Assembly: GCA_964429385.1 (NCBI GenBank)
Contig: CAYSBR010000012.1
Location: forward strand, 5,059-69,058
Source of the DNA: UBA2377 sp964429385
GTDB taxonomy: Bacteria > Verrucomicrobiota > Verrucomicrobiia > Opitutales > Opitutaceae
Reading direction: 5' to 3'
DNA length: 64,000 nt
Shown: piece after piece, positions 42,611-50,829 of the stretch
Position numbering within the stretch: the stretch's first letter is position 1
How the letters are laid out: each line of letters opens with the position of its first letter
Made by a program: the position numbers and the translations under genes
The notes under the pieces: generated by a model
What the model was told of the DNA's origin: nothing
Seen by the model: only the letters and a program-made list of their open reading frames with translations
The model's database searches: none

Positions 42611-43257
42611 AGCCACTGCTTCAGCGCCTCGATCAGGTGCACGGCGGTGCCGCCGAGGAAGATGAAGTAGAAGGTGCCGGCGGCGAACACTGCGTAGGCG
42701 GCGAGCACAAACACCCCGTCGCGCTCCAGCAATCCGCCGGCCAGCAGGAGAATGACCAGCGCGGGAAAGGTGTTGGAGAAAGGAATCGGCAGCGGCGGCA
42801 GCAATACGATGGCTGCGATCAGCATGATGAACGCATGCAATTGCAGCCGCACGCCCGAGCCGGTCAGCACCGCCAGCCGGGGGCGGAGAAGTTTTTCCAG
42901 CAGCCGGATCAACCCGGCGGCCACGGCGAACACCTTCCGGAAAAAACTCGCCGGGAGTTCCTTGCGCTGGAGCTTTTTCGGCAGCCAGGGGCGCTGGCCG
43001 AGTGTCAGTCGCAGTGCGATGAACCCGATCGCCATCCCAAAAGGGGTGGAGAGCCCCGGCAGTGGAATCGGGGTGACGAAGGGCAGGGCGAGCAGGATCA
43101 CCAGCAGCATGTAGGCGCGACCGCCGAGCGTGTAGATGACCTCGCGCAGGGTGACCGGTCGGTGGTCGAATCGCTGGCGCAGATCGGCCAGCTCTTCGGA
43201 GAGCTTGCGCGGTTTCGGCCTCGCCGGGCCTGGATCAGGTGCCCCGCTTGTTGCCAT
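42601..43257 (-). CDS. ExoD family exopolysaccharide synthesis protein
   Basis: The 218-residue product from the ATG at 43257 has a hydrophilic start (EELADLRQRFDHRPVTLREVIYTLGGRAYMLLVILLALPFVTPIPLPGLSTPFG), the ExoD hallmark, followed by further membrane segments. ExoD proteins affect exopolysaccharide production and alkaline tolerance by an unknown mechanism. It overlaps the end of queE by 23 bases and is the last gene of the queC operon. Confidence 0.88.
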   Translation of the reverse strand: MATSGAPDPGPARPKPRKLSEELADLRQRFDHRPVTLREVIYTLGGRAYMLLVILLALPFVTPIPLPGLSTPFGMAIGFIALRLTLGQRPWLPKKLQRKELPASFFRKVFAVAAGLIRLLEKLLRPRLAVLTGSGVRLQLHAFIMLIAAIVLLPPLPIPFSNTFPALVILLLAGGLLERDGVFVLAAYAVFAAGTFYFIFLGGTAVHLIEALKQWLQS

Positions 43258-43930
43258 AAAGATCGAGATGCAGCCGGTGGGCGTAGCGATAACCGCGCGC
43301 CTTGCACAGTTCGCCAAGCCAGCCGGCGCGCGCGCGAATGGCCGCGGGGGTCACGCCTTCCGGCATGAGCAGCACTTTATGCCGCGGGATATCGCGCTTG
43401 AGCGAGCCCAGCATGCCTTCGATCTCATCCACGTCGGCGGGCTGGGTGACGACGAACTTGAACTGCCAGCCATGGCCATCGAGCCAGGCGCGGATCACCT
43501 CCGGCTGCCAGCGGAGCGATTCATGTTTCCGCCGCCAGGTTGAGCTGAGCCGGTCGTCGGGCGCGGAATTGAGCAGCTTGGGCGAAAGCGAGGCGAGATC
43601 GCAGGCGATCCCCGCCGGGGCGACCGTGCCGGCGGTTTCGATCGTGATGTGGTAACCGAGCTGTTTCAGCTCACTGGCCAGTGCGGGCAGATCCTTTGCG
43701 ATCATCGGTTCCCCGCCGGTCAGCACCACATGACGCGCGGGCCGGTGCGCCTGCACCGCCGCCACGATCTGCCCGACGGTCTGCGGTTTTCCCTCCGGCT
43801 GCCACGAGGCGTAGGGGGTGTCGCACCAGTTGCAGCGCAGATTGCAACCGCTCGTGCGCACGAACACCGAGGGCACGCCGGTCAGCTCGCCTTCGCCCTG
43901 CAGGGAATAAAAGATCTCGGAGATCAGCAT
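43235..43930 (-). CDS. queE: 7-carboxy-7-deazaguanine synthase
   Basis: QueE is a radical-SAM enzyme that contracts 6-carboxy-tetrahydropterin to 7-carboxy-7-deazaguanine in queuosine synthesis. The 231-residue product starts MLISEIFYSLQGEGELTGVPSVFVR, with the cluster cysteines in C29NLRC33NWC36DTPY (C-x3-C-x2-C) and VVLTGGEPM following. It lies 3 bases after the HisRS-like gene. Confidence 0.95.
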   Translation of the reverse strand: MLISEIFYSLQGEGELTGVPSVFVRTSGCNLRCNWCDTPYASWQPEGKPQTVGQIVAAVQAHRPARHVVLTGGEPMIAKDLPALASELKQLGYHITIETAGTVAPAGIACDLASLSPKLLNSAPDDRLSSTWRRKHESLRWQPEVIRAWLDGHGWQFKFVVTQPADVDEIEGMLGSLKRDIPRHKVLLMPEGVTPAAIRARAGWLGELCKARGYRYAHRLHLDLYGNKRGT

Positions 43931-43933
43931 GTG

Positions 43934-44881
43934 TCAGGTGGAGTGCCCCGCGGGGATGAAGTTCGCCGCCAGCCCTTCGAGGCCCAGGCCGCCTATGACC
44001 ATACGCTCCTTGCTGTCGCTCAGCAAGCGGGCCGCCCAGTCCACGGCCCCGCCGTCGGCAATCTGCCGTTCGCTGCCATCCGGAAGCCGCAGGAACAAAT
44101 GGAAACAGCAGCCGGTGTAGTAGCCGCGCGCCGCCGTGCGATCGGGGGCGGATTCGCAAACCAATCCGGGGAAACGCTCGCCCATGATCTTGAGCCAGCC
44201 CGAGACAGTTTCCACCGGACGCGCCGGCTGGCCGAAATCGGACAACGCCAGGCGCAGGCCGGTGCCGGCGGGCAGGTGGCGCCGCAGCGCCGTCACCAAA
44301 AATTCGATCTGCTGCGTCAGTGCCGTCAGCTCGAAATCGCCCCCCCGGCCGGCGCTGCAAAGGCCGAGAAGCTGGAAATGCGGTGACAGGTGCGTGGCCG
44401 TGTAACTTTGCGCGCGCAGCAACCGGTGACTGGTCGCCAGATGCACCTCTTGGCTCCCGGTGGCACGGGCCTGCTTGCGCCGGCTGGCGGCTTCCAGGGC
44501 CAGGACGTTGGTGGCATCGGATACGACCTCGGTGTGCCGCTCGGTGGCCACCGCCCAATTCTGGGCGACTCCGGCCACTGCGGAATTCGTGCCCAGCGGA
44601 CAAACCGGAGAGAGCTCCAAAACCGTGAAGACCGCCGGGAGGTGCGCCAGCAACACGCCCGACCAATCCCTCAACCGGGCGGTATCCGTCTTGGCGGGAC
44701 GGACGAAGCGGTTGCTTTCATAAGCCGCTAGCACTTCCGCCGGTTTGAGCCGGGCGGCCTGCCGGCGGCTGACCTCGAGCCAAAGCGACTGCAGGTCGGA
44801 TGGCTTGAGCTTGTCGGCCAGCGTGGCGGCCAGGCCCGGCAGCCCGAGCTCGCGCTCAATGCGTTCGCTGATGCGGCTCAT
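43934..44881 (-). CDS. HisRS/HisZ-like class II synthetase paralogue in the queuosine operon
   Basis: The 315-residue protein has no obvious family name, but a series of segments runs in the same order as in histidyl-tRNA synthetase: PLGTNSAVAG (95-104, compare PEGT-ARA), HRLLRAQSYTATHLSPHFQLLGLC (152-175, compare motif 2 FRxE...FHQxGxE), DFELTAL (182-188), ARGYYTGCCFHLF (251-263, compare RGLDYYTGTVFE), DGGAVDWAARLL (276-287, compare GGRYDxL) and IGGLGLEGL (296-304, compare motif 3 GxGxER). The C-terminal anticodon domain is missing, and GGRYD and the motif 3 Arg are altered. It overlaps queC by four bases and is 3 bases from queE, so a link to 7-deazaguanine metabolism is likely. A diverged HisZ is the main alternative. 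Confidence 0.6.
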   Translation of the reverse strand: MSRISERIERELGLPGLAATLADKLKPSDLQSLWLEVSRRQAARLKPAEVLAAYESNRFVRPAKTDTARLRDWSGVLLAHLPAVFTVLELSPVCPLGTNSAVAGVAQNWAVATERHTEVVSDATNVLALEAASRRKQARATGSQEVHLATSHRLLRAQSYTATHLSPHFQLLGLCSAGRGGDFELTALTQQIEFLVTALRRHLPAGTGLRLALSDFGQPARPVETVSGWLKIMGERFPGLVCESAPDRTAARGYYTGCCFHLFLRLPDGSERQIADGGAVDWAARLLSDSKERMVIGGLGLEGLAANFIPAGHST

Positions 44882-45564
44882 GGGGGAGGGCCGGCCGGCA
44901 GCGGCGGGGTGGCTTCATAAACCGTGGGATCCGCGAGGCCGGCCAGCATGAACGCTTCGCGGCGCTCCACACAGGTGCCGCATTTTCCGCAATGGATCTC
45001 ACCGCCCTTGTAGCACGACCAGGTTTGCGCAAAATCCACGCCCAGGCGGACGCCTTCCGCGGCGATCTGCGCTTTGTTAAGCGCGATGAAAGGCCGCAGC
45101 AGCCGCACGCCGGCGTAGGTGCCGAGCCTCATCGCATCGCCCATCGCCCGCATGAAGTCCTCCCGGCAATCCGGATAGATGGCATGGTCGCCGCCATGCG
45201 CGGCGATGACCAACCCCTCCGCCCCGGCGCTCTCCGCGAAACCGCAGGCGATGGAAAGCATGACGGCGTTCCGAAAAGGCACGACCGTTTGCTTCATGTT
45301 TTCCGCCGCGTAGTGTCCTTCGGGAATGTCGCCGCCGCTTTTCAGCAGGTCGGAGGCAAACAGCCGGTTGACGAAATCCAACGCGACGACCTCGTGCCGC
45401 AGGCCAAGATCCCTCGCGTGCGCCGCGGCCCGGGGAATCTCGCGGTGGTTGTGTTTGGCGCCGTAGTCGAAGCTCAACACCGCCGTCACGTCATGCTCGC
45501 GCCGCGCCCAATGGAGCGCGGTCACGGAATCCATCCCGCCGGAACAAAGCACAACAACCTTCAT
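44878..45564 (-). CDS. queC: 7-cyano-7-deazaguanine synthase
   Basis: QueC converts 7-carboxy-7-deazaguanine to preQ0 with ATP and ammonia. The 228-residue product from the ATG at 45564 (MKVVVLCSGGMDSVTALHW) has the PP-loop SGGMDS at 8-13 and the zinc site C-x8-C-x2-C-x2-C in CYKGGEIHCGKCGTC. The frame upstream of this start lies in an inverted repeat and lacks family sequence. It is the first gene of the operon and divergent from the deacetylase-like gene. Confidence 0.95.
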   Translation of the reverse strand: MKVVVLCSGGMDSVTALHWARREHDVTAVLSFDYGAKHNHREIPRAAAHARDLGLRHEVVALDFVNRLFASDLLKSGGDIPEGHYAAENMKQTVVPFRNAVMLSIACGFAESAGAEGLVIAAHGGDHAIYPDCREDFMRAMGDAMRLGTYAGVRLLRPFIALNKAQIAAEGVRLGVDFAQTWSCYKGGEIHCGKCGTCVERREAFMLAGLADPTVYEATPPLPAGPPP

Positions 45565-45565
45565 G

Positions 45566-45674
45566 GGAATCATGGCCGCAAAAAGGCTCAAAAAGCGCAA
45601 AAGGATTCTCCATGCCATTCGTGGTGCGAGGTTCGGATCTTGCGCCTCATGCGCCTTTTTGCGGCCATGATTCC
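45566..45674. repeat. Inverted repeat filling the queC/deacetylase intergenic region
   Basis: A perfect 22-base arm at 45566-45587 (GGAATCATGGCCGCAAAAAG and two more bases) is mirrored at 45653-45674. Pairing continues imperfectly inward (GCGCAA/TTGCGC). The two arms end immediately next to the start codons of queC (45564) and of the gene at 45675. Confidence 0.9.
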
Positions 45675-46553
45675 ATGCTCATCCTGCACGACCCGCAGTG
45701 CGCGGAATACGGTTCATCCCTGCGTCCCGAGCAGCCCGCCCGCGTCACCCGCAGCGCCGCCCATCTCCGGGCCGAGCACCCCTCCTGGCGTTGGCAGCTC
45801 CCCACCATGGCCGCCGACGCCACCCTCGCGCTCGCCCACACTCCCACCCACCTCAAGCGCCTCGCCCAGTCCCGCGATTTTGACGAGGATACGCCGTATT
45901 TCGAGGGCATCGGCGATCATGCCCGCCGGGCCGTCGGCGCCGCCTGTGCCGCCGCAGCCGCCGCGCTGGCCGGTCAAAAGGCCTTCAGCCTCATGCGCCC
46001 GCCGGGGCACCACGCCACCGCCGATCAGGCCATGGGTTTCTGCTACCTAAACCAGATCGCCATCGCCGCCCTCGATGCGCAGCGGCGCGGCGCCGCCCGG
46101 GTGGCGGTGTGGGATTTCGATGCGCACCATGGCAATGGCACCGAGGCCATCCTGCACAACCGGCCGGAGATTCTCTTCGCGTCGGTGCACCAATATCCCG
46201 GGTATCCCGGAACCGGCACGGCGTCCTTTGACAATTGCCACAACTGGCCCGTCCGGCCGCATGCTCCGCGGGCCGGGCATATGGCCGCCCTGGCCGCCTC
46301 CTGGCAGGCGGTGCGCGATTTTCGCCCCGATCTCGTGCTCGTATCCGCCGGCTTCGATGCCTACGTCCATGACCCCATCACCCAGATGACGCTGGAGTCG
46401 GAGGATTTTGCCACACTTGGCCGCTGGCTGCATGACGCGGCCATGCCTGTGGCGGCGATCCTGGAGGGTGGCTACAGCGACGATCTCCCGTTGCTGATTG
46501 ATGCGTTCCTGAGCGCATGGAGCGATTCCACTCCGCGCCAACTTGGGCGTTGA
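45675..46553 (+). CDS. Histone deacetylase-fold hydrolase
   Basis: The 292-residue product from the ATG at 45675 (MLILHDPQCAEYGSSL) has the zinc hydrolase pattern: MRPPGHHATADQAMGFCYLNQIAIAA (catalytic His-His), VAVWDFDAHHGNGT (Asp, His zinc ligands), SAGFDAYVHDP (Asp ligand) and EGGYS. Bacterial members deacetylate acetylpolyamines or other small acetylated amines. No signal peptide. Confidence 0.92.
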   Translation: MLILHDPQCAEYGSSLRPEQPARVTRSAAHLRAEHPSWRWQLPTMAADATLALAHTPTHLKRLAQSRDFDEDTPYFEGIGDHARRAVGAACAAAAAALAGQKAFSLMRPPGHHATADQAMGFCYLNQIAIAALDAQRRGAARVAVWDFDAHHGNGTEAILHNRPEILFASVHQYPGYPGTGTASFDNCHNWPVRPHAPRAGHMAALAASWQAVRDFRPDLVLVSAGFDAYVHDPITQMTLESEDFATLGRWLHDAAMPVAAILEGGYSDDLPLLIDAFLSAWSDSTPRQLGR

Positions 46554-46608
46554 ACGTTCGTCGCCAAAGGTTGAGCGTGGGTCCGGGCGCGTCTGCCGCG
46601 CCCGTCTG

Positions 46609-47784
46609 ATGATTTCCCGCTTCCTTCCCGTGAGCTTGCGCCGTTTGCTCGGCGTCAAAGTGAGTTCCCGCCCGCCTTCCTTCCTTCTGATTGACCAGCC
46701 CGGCCAGTTGTCTCCGCTGCTGGAAGCGCTCGACCGTGTGGATGAGGTCGCCCTCGATACGGAGGCGGACAACATGTATCACTACCGCACCCGTCTCTGC
46801 CTGTTGCAGTTTCTGGTGAAGGGCGAAGTCTTCCTCGTCGATGCCCTGGCCGGTTTGAAGCTTGAGCCGCTCTGGAGCCGGCTGGCTCCCAAGCACCTCG
46901 TCATGCACGGCAGCGATTTCGATCTGCGCCTGCTGCATGATTGCTGCCGCTTCCGCCCGAAGAGCATTTTCGACACCATGCTTGCCGCGCAGCTGCTCAA
47001 CATCCCGCGCGTCGGTCTCGCCTCGCTTCTGGAGGATCACTTTCACGTGAAACTTTCCAAGGATTCGCAGAAGGCCAACTGGTCGAAGCGACCCCTCACG
47101 GCCAAGATGCTCGACTATGCGGCGCTCGATGTCTGGCACCTGCCGGCCCTGCGCGATTTGCTCACCCGCGATCTTGTCCGTCTCAAGCGGCTCGACTGGC
47201 TCAAGCAGCAATGCGAGGCGCAGATTGAGTCGGGCTTCACCGGGTTTGCCCCGCCCGACGAAAACGCCTGGCGCCTCGGTGGCAGCGAACGCCTGCGCGG
47301 GCGCGGCCTCGGGGTGCTGCATGCCGTGTGGCACTGGCGGCAGGCGCAGGCCGAACGGCTCGACACGCCCCCTTTCAAGGTTTGCGGCAACAAGCTCCTC
47401 GTCGCCATCGCCGAGGCCGCCGAAGCGGGCGATGCCGAGGCCGCCATTCTGGCCAAGGTCAACCTCGGCAAACGTCACGCCCGCCTGATCGGCTCGCTCA
47501 CCACCGCCGTGCGCCAGGGCATCGAATGCGACCCTGCGACCTTGCCGCGCCGGCGTGGCCGCGATCCTAACCATGCGCCGCTCACCATGGCAGAAGTCAC
47601 GTTGCAGGACCGCATCAAGGCCGATCGCGACAAGCTCGCCGCCCAGCTTTCACTGGAGCCCACACTCATTGCCAACCGTTCCCAGCTCGCGCAGATCGCC
47701 CGCCGGCCGCGGCAGCTCGACGAGGTTCTCCTCCCCTGGCAGGCCGATCTGTTGCGCAATCTCCCCTCGTTGAAACAGGGCTGA
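46609..47784 (+). CDS. rnd: Ribonuclease D
   Basis: The 391-residue 3'-5' exoribonuclease starts at the ATG at 46609; the frame extends to 46543 without support. DEDD residues are visible in VALDTEADN (Exo I), HGSDFDLRLLHD (Exo II) and LDYAALDVWHLPALRD (Exo III, Y form). A C-terminal HRDC region follows (about 225-300, RGRGLGVLHAVWHWRQAQAERLDTPPFKVCGN). The role is tRNA 3' trimming. Confidence 0.9.
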   Translation: MISRFLPVSLRRLLGVKVSSRPPSFLLIDQPGQLSPLLEALDRVDEVALDTEADNMYHYRTRLCLLQFLVKGEVFLVDALAGLKLEPLWSRLAPKHLVMHGSDFDLRLLHDCCRFRPKSIFDTMLAAQLLNIPRVGLASLLEDHFHVKLSKDSQKANWSKRPLTAKMLDYAALDVWHLPALRDLLTRDLVRLKRLDWLKQQCEAQIESGFTGFAPPDENAWRLGGSERLRGRGLGVLHAVWHWRQAQAERLDTPPFKVCGNKLLVAIAEAAEAGDAEAAILAKVNLGKRHARLIGSLTTAVRQGIECDPATLPRRRGRDPNHAPLTMAEVTLQDRIKADRDKLAAQLSLEPTLIANRSQLAQIARRPRQLDEVLLPWQADLLRNLPSLKQG

Positions 47785-47832
47785 CCACGAAGGTGAGGAC
47801 ATTCAGGTTTGGTCTTTGCGCCCTTGTGGTTG
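47784..47832. repeat. Degenerate copy of the CCACGAAGG-type inverted repeat
   Basis: ACCACGAAGGTG (47784-47795) faces CTTTGCGCCCTTGTGGT (47814-47830) in the 65-base gap between rnd and oleC. The arms match the words of the repeats at 52771-52851 and 62636-62722. Confidence 0.5.
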
Positions 47833-47849
47833 AATAGAAAAATCTCCCG

Positions 47850-49478
47850 ATGTCCGAGTCCGCCAACATCGCGCGCCACCTGCCGCTCATGGCGGCCCGC
47901 CAGCCGGATCATCCCGCGCTCAAGGTTCCGCGCGGACGCACGGCCGATGGCCGCATTGACTATCTCACGCTTTCCTTTGCCGAACTCGACGCCGAGGTGG
48001 ACGCCTGGTGCGACCGGCTCACCGCCGCCGGGGTGCGCCGCGGTGATCGCACTCTGCTGATGGTCAAGCAGGGGCTGCCGCTCATTGCCGTCGCTTTTGC
48101 GCTTTTCAAACTGGGCGCCGTGCCTGTCGTCATTGATCCGGGCATGGGTTTGCGCAGTTTCCTGCGCTGTGTGCGACGCTCGCAGCCGCAGGCCCTTGTG
48201 GGCATTCCGATCGCGCAACTCATCAGTCGTCTCTGCTTCCGCACCTTCGCCAGCGTCAGATCCCGCGTGGGGGTGTCCGGCTCCACCACCGCCCGCCTCG
48301 CCCAATCGAAAATCGAAAATCGAAAATCAAAAATCGTGAACAGCACCCCTGCCGATCTGGCGGCGGTGCTGTTCACCAGCGGCTCCACCGGTGCGCCCAA
48401 GGGCGTGTGCTACGAGCATGGCATGTTCGAGGCGCAGGTGCGCCTCATCCGTGAAACCTACGGCATCACCCCCGGCGAGGTGGACCTGCCCATGCTGCCC
48501 ATCTTCGCTCTCTTTAATCCCGCCCTCGGCATGACCACCATCGTGCCGGAGATCGATCCGCGCCGGCCGGCGGCGGTGGATCCGGCGAAGATTGTCCAAG
48601 CCATCCGGCAGGAAAATGTCACCAACTCCTTCGGCTCGCCCACGCTCTGGCGGAAAATCGGCGATCATTGCGCGGCGCGCCGGATCGTTCTGCCCTCGTT
48701 GCGTCGGGTGTTGTGCGCCGGCGCGCCGGTGCCGGTTGCGCTCTGGGCTTCTTCACGCCAGTTTATTCCCAACGGCCAGCTGCACAGCCCCTATGGAGCG
48801 ACGGAGGCATTGCCGCTTGCGACCATTGGCGCCTCGGAAATCGAAAAACGAAAACCGGGAGTCGAGAATTTCTCCGGCGCCTGCGTGGGCCGGCCGTTGC
48901 CCGGCATCCGGATCAAGATCATCACGCTGGCCGCCGCCGAGGGCGAACTGCGTGAAGTCGCTCGCGGTGAGATCGGCGAGATCATTGCCAGCGGTCCCGT
49001 GGTTACCAAAACCTACGACGCCCTGCCCGAGGCCACCGCGCTCGCCAAGATCAGCGATGGCGATACCCTTTGGCATCGCATGGGTGACTGCGGCTGGCTC
49101 GATGAGGAGGGGCTGCTCTGGTTTTGCGGACGCAAAGTGGAGAGCGTGCTTACGGCGGGTGGCCGCCTCTTCACCGAACCCTGTGAACAGGTCTTCCGCC
49201 CGCACCCCCGCGCGGCCCGCTGCGCGCTCATCGGCGTGGGTGCGGGTGAGCTTCGCCAACCTGCATTGGTTGCCGAGACCAAGGTGAAGGATGCGGCGGA
49301 CGCCACCCGTCTCGCCCGCGAGCTCCGCACGCTGGCTCTCACGCGCTCGCACACCGCGGGCATCAAGATGTTCTACTTCCGCCCGCAACTGCCGGTGGAC
49401 GTGCGACACAACGCGAAGATCCACCGCCTCGCACTCGCCAGGTGGGCCGCCACGGCCCAAGGCTATGATGCGCCATGA
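47850..49478 (+). CDS. oleC: OleC-like AMP-dependent ligase (olefin/beta-lactone biosynthesis)
   Basis: The 542-residue adenylate-forming enzyme has the phosphate-binding LFTSGSTGAPKGVCYEHG (173-191), the A5-type motif SPYGATEALPLATI (313-326) that is characteristic of OleC, and the C-terminal GDCGWLDEEGLLWFCGRKVESV. OleC converts a beta-hydroxy acid to a beta-lactone on the way to a head-to-head olefin. OleD follows with a four-base overlap. oleA and oleB are not in the window. Two segments (residues about 152-164 and 331-341) are encoded by low-complexity ATCGAAA-type repeats. Confidence 0.85.
   Translation: MSESANIARHLPLMAARQPDHPALKVPRGRTADGRIDYLTLSFAELDAEVDAWCDRLTAAGVRRGDRTLLMVKQGLPLIAVAFALFKLGAVPVVIDPGMGLRSFLRCVRRSQPQALVGIPIAQLISRLCFRTFASVRSRVGVSGSTTARLAQSKIENRKSKIVNSTPADLAAVLFTSGSTGAPKGVCYEHGMFEAQVRLIRETYGITPGEVDLPMLPIFALFNPALGMTTIVPEIDPRRPAAVDPAKIVQAIRQENVTNSFGSPTLWRKIGDHCAARRIVLPSLRRVLCAGAPVPVALWASSRQFIPNGQLHSPYGATEALPLATIGASEIEKRKPGVENFSGACVGRPLPGIRIKIITLAAAEGELREVARGEIGEIIASGPVVTKTYDALPEATALAKISDGDTLWHRMGDCGWLDEEGLLWFCGRKVESVLTAGGRLFTEPCEQVFRPHPRAARCALIGVGAGELRQPALVAETKVKDAADATRLARELRTLALTRSHTAGIKMFYFRPQLPVDVRHNAKIHRLALARWAATAQGYDAP
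48305..48336 (+). repeat. ATCGAAA heptamer tandem repeat inside oleC
   Basis: Three exact ATCGAAA units (48305-48325) are followed by ATCAAAA and ATCG. A degenerate relative (AAATCGAAAAACGAAAACC) begins at 48838 in the same gene. The unit length is not a multiple of three but the frame stays open. Confidence 0.85.
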
Positions 49479-50500
49479 GCACTCTTGTCACCGGCGGTAC
49501 GGGCTTTCTGGGACGACGGCTGGTCGAGCGCCTGCTTGCGCAAGGTCGCAAGGTCACGATTCTGGCGCGTCGGCCCGCGCCCGATCTGGAAGCGCGCGGA
49601 GTGCGCTTCATTCGCGCTTCGCTGGATGATGCGGCGGCGGTCGAGGCGGCTTGCGCCGACATGACCACGGTGTTTCACACCGCAGCCCGCGTCGGCGTCT
49701 GGGGCCGCTACAATGATTTTTTCCGCACCAACGTCCTCGGTACCCGGGCCATTCTTGCCGGCTGCCGCCGCCATGGCGTGCGGCACCTCGTTTACACCAG
49801 CACGCCCAGCGTCGTTTACAACGGTCGCAATCTCGCCGGAGCCGATGAATCGCTGCCGCTCACGACCGATTGCCCCAGCCCTTATCCGCTGACCAAGGCC
49901 GTCGCCGAGCGCGAAGTCCTCGCTGCGAACTCGCCGGAACTCCGCACCGTCGCCTTGCGCCCGCACCTTATCTGGGGTGTCGGCGATCCCCATCTCGTTC
50001 CCCGCGTGCTTGCCCGCGCCAAGACCGGCCGTCTTCGCATCGTCGGCACCGGCCGCAACCGCGTGGACATGGTCCACGTTGAAAACACCGTGGATGCCCA
50101 CCTCCTTGCCGAGCGTGCTTTGGCTTCGGTTTTAAACCACAACTCTCAACCCGCCTTGTCACCAGTCGGTGGCAAGGCGTATTTCATCACCAACGACGAG
50201 CCGGTCGTGCTCTGGGATTGGATCAACGGCCTGCTCACCGCACTCGGCGAGCCACCCGTCACCAAGACCATTTCTCTCCGTGCCGCCTCCGCCATCGGGG
50301 CCGTCTGCGAAACCCTCTGGCGCGTTCTGCCGCTCAAAGGCGAGCCGCCGATGACCCGCTTCATCGCCGCCGAACTCGCGAAAGACCACTGGTTCGACCT
50401 CACCGCCGCCAAACGCGACCTCGATTACACCCCGCGCGTGACGATGGCAGCTGGCACCGAGGATCTGGTGGAGTATCTGCGATCCAAGCAGCCGCAGTAA
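49475..50500 (+). CDS. oleD: OleD-like NAD(P)-dependent reductase
   Basis: The 341-residue extended SDR has TGGTGFLG at residues 6-13 and the catalytic Tyr and Lys in SPYPLTKAVAE. The phrase VFHTAARVGVWGRYNDFFRTNVLGT is shared with OleD and 3-beta-HSD-type reductases. OleD reduces the beta-keto acid made by OleA to the beta-hydroxy acid used by OleC. It overlaps oleC by four bases. Confidence 0.85.
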   Translation: MSTLVTGGTGFLGRRLVERLLAQGRKVTILARRPAPDLEARGVRFIRASLDDAAAVEAACADMTTVFHTAARVGVWGRYNDFFRTNVLGTRAILAGCRRHGVRHLVYTSTPSVVYNGRNLAGADESLPLTTDCPSPYPLTKAVAEREVLAANSPELRTVALRPHLIWGVGDPHLVPRVLARAKTGRLRIVGTGRNRVDMVHVENTVDAHLLAERALASVLNHNSQPALSPVGGKAYFITNDEPVVLWDWINGLLTALGEPPVTKTISLRAASAIGAVCETLWRVLPLKGEPPMTRFIAAELAKDHWFDLTAAKRDLDYTPRVTMAAGTEDLVEYLRSKQPQ

Positions 50501-50507
50501 ACGCCTC

Positions 50508-50829
50508 TCACTTCGCGAATAGTTCGGCCAGGGTGTCCAACATGATTGCGACGATGCCGGGCTCAATCTCGCTCAGCCGTTTTACCAAGCGCTGCTTGTC
50601 CATCGTGCGAAGCTGATCGAGCACTACTTGCTGGACTTGTCCTGAAACGTGTAGGGCACGCGGGTGGGGTAGTTGCGCCCTTTGGTCGTCATTGGGCGAT
50701 GATCACCGTGGCAATGGCCACATTCATTTCGTCCGGCGACACGATCAACGTGGGACGCGTCTTCCGTATCTCGCTGCCGATGGTCGGATCGAGAGTCACC
50801 AGCCACACGTCGAAGCGGCGGACTACCAT
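50508..50829 (-). pseudogene. mazF-type toxin gene with two frameshifts
   Basis: Read on the minus strand from the ATG at 50829, the frame gives MVVRRFDVWLVTLDPTIGSE...PTLIVSPDEMN...VIIAQ and then stops. The +1-shifted frame continues with MTTKGRNYPTRVPYTFQDKSSK, and a second shift gives VVLDQLRTMDKQRLVKRLSE to the stop at 50508-50510. Together these match a full-length MazF/PemK mRNA interferase. Each break is explained by one missing base (near GCCCAATG and near AGCAAGTAG). The start overlaps mazE by seven bases. Confidence 0.88.
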
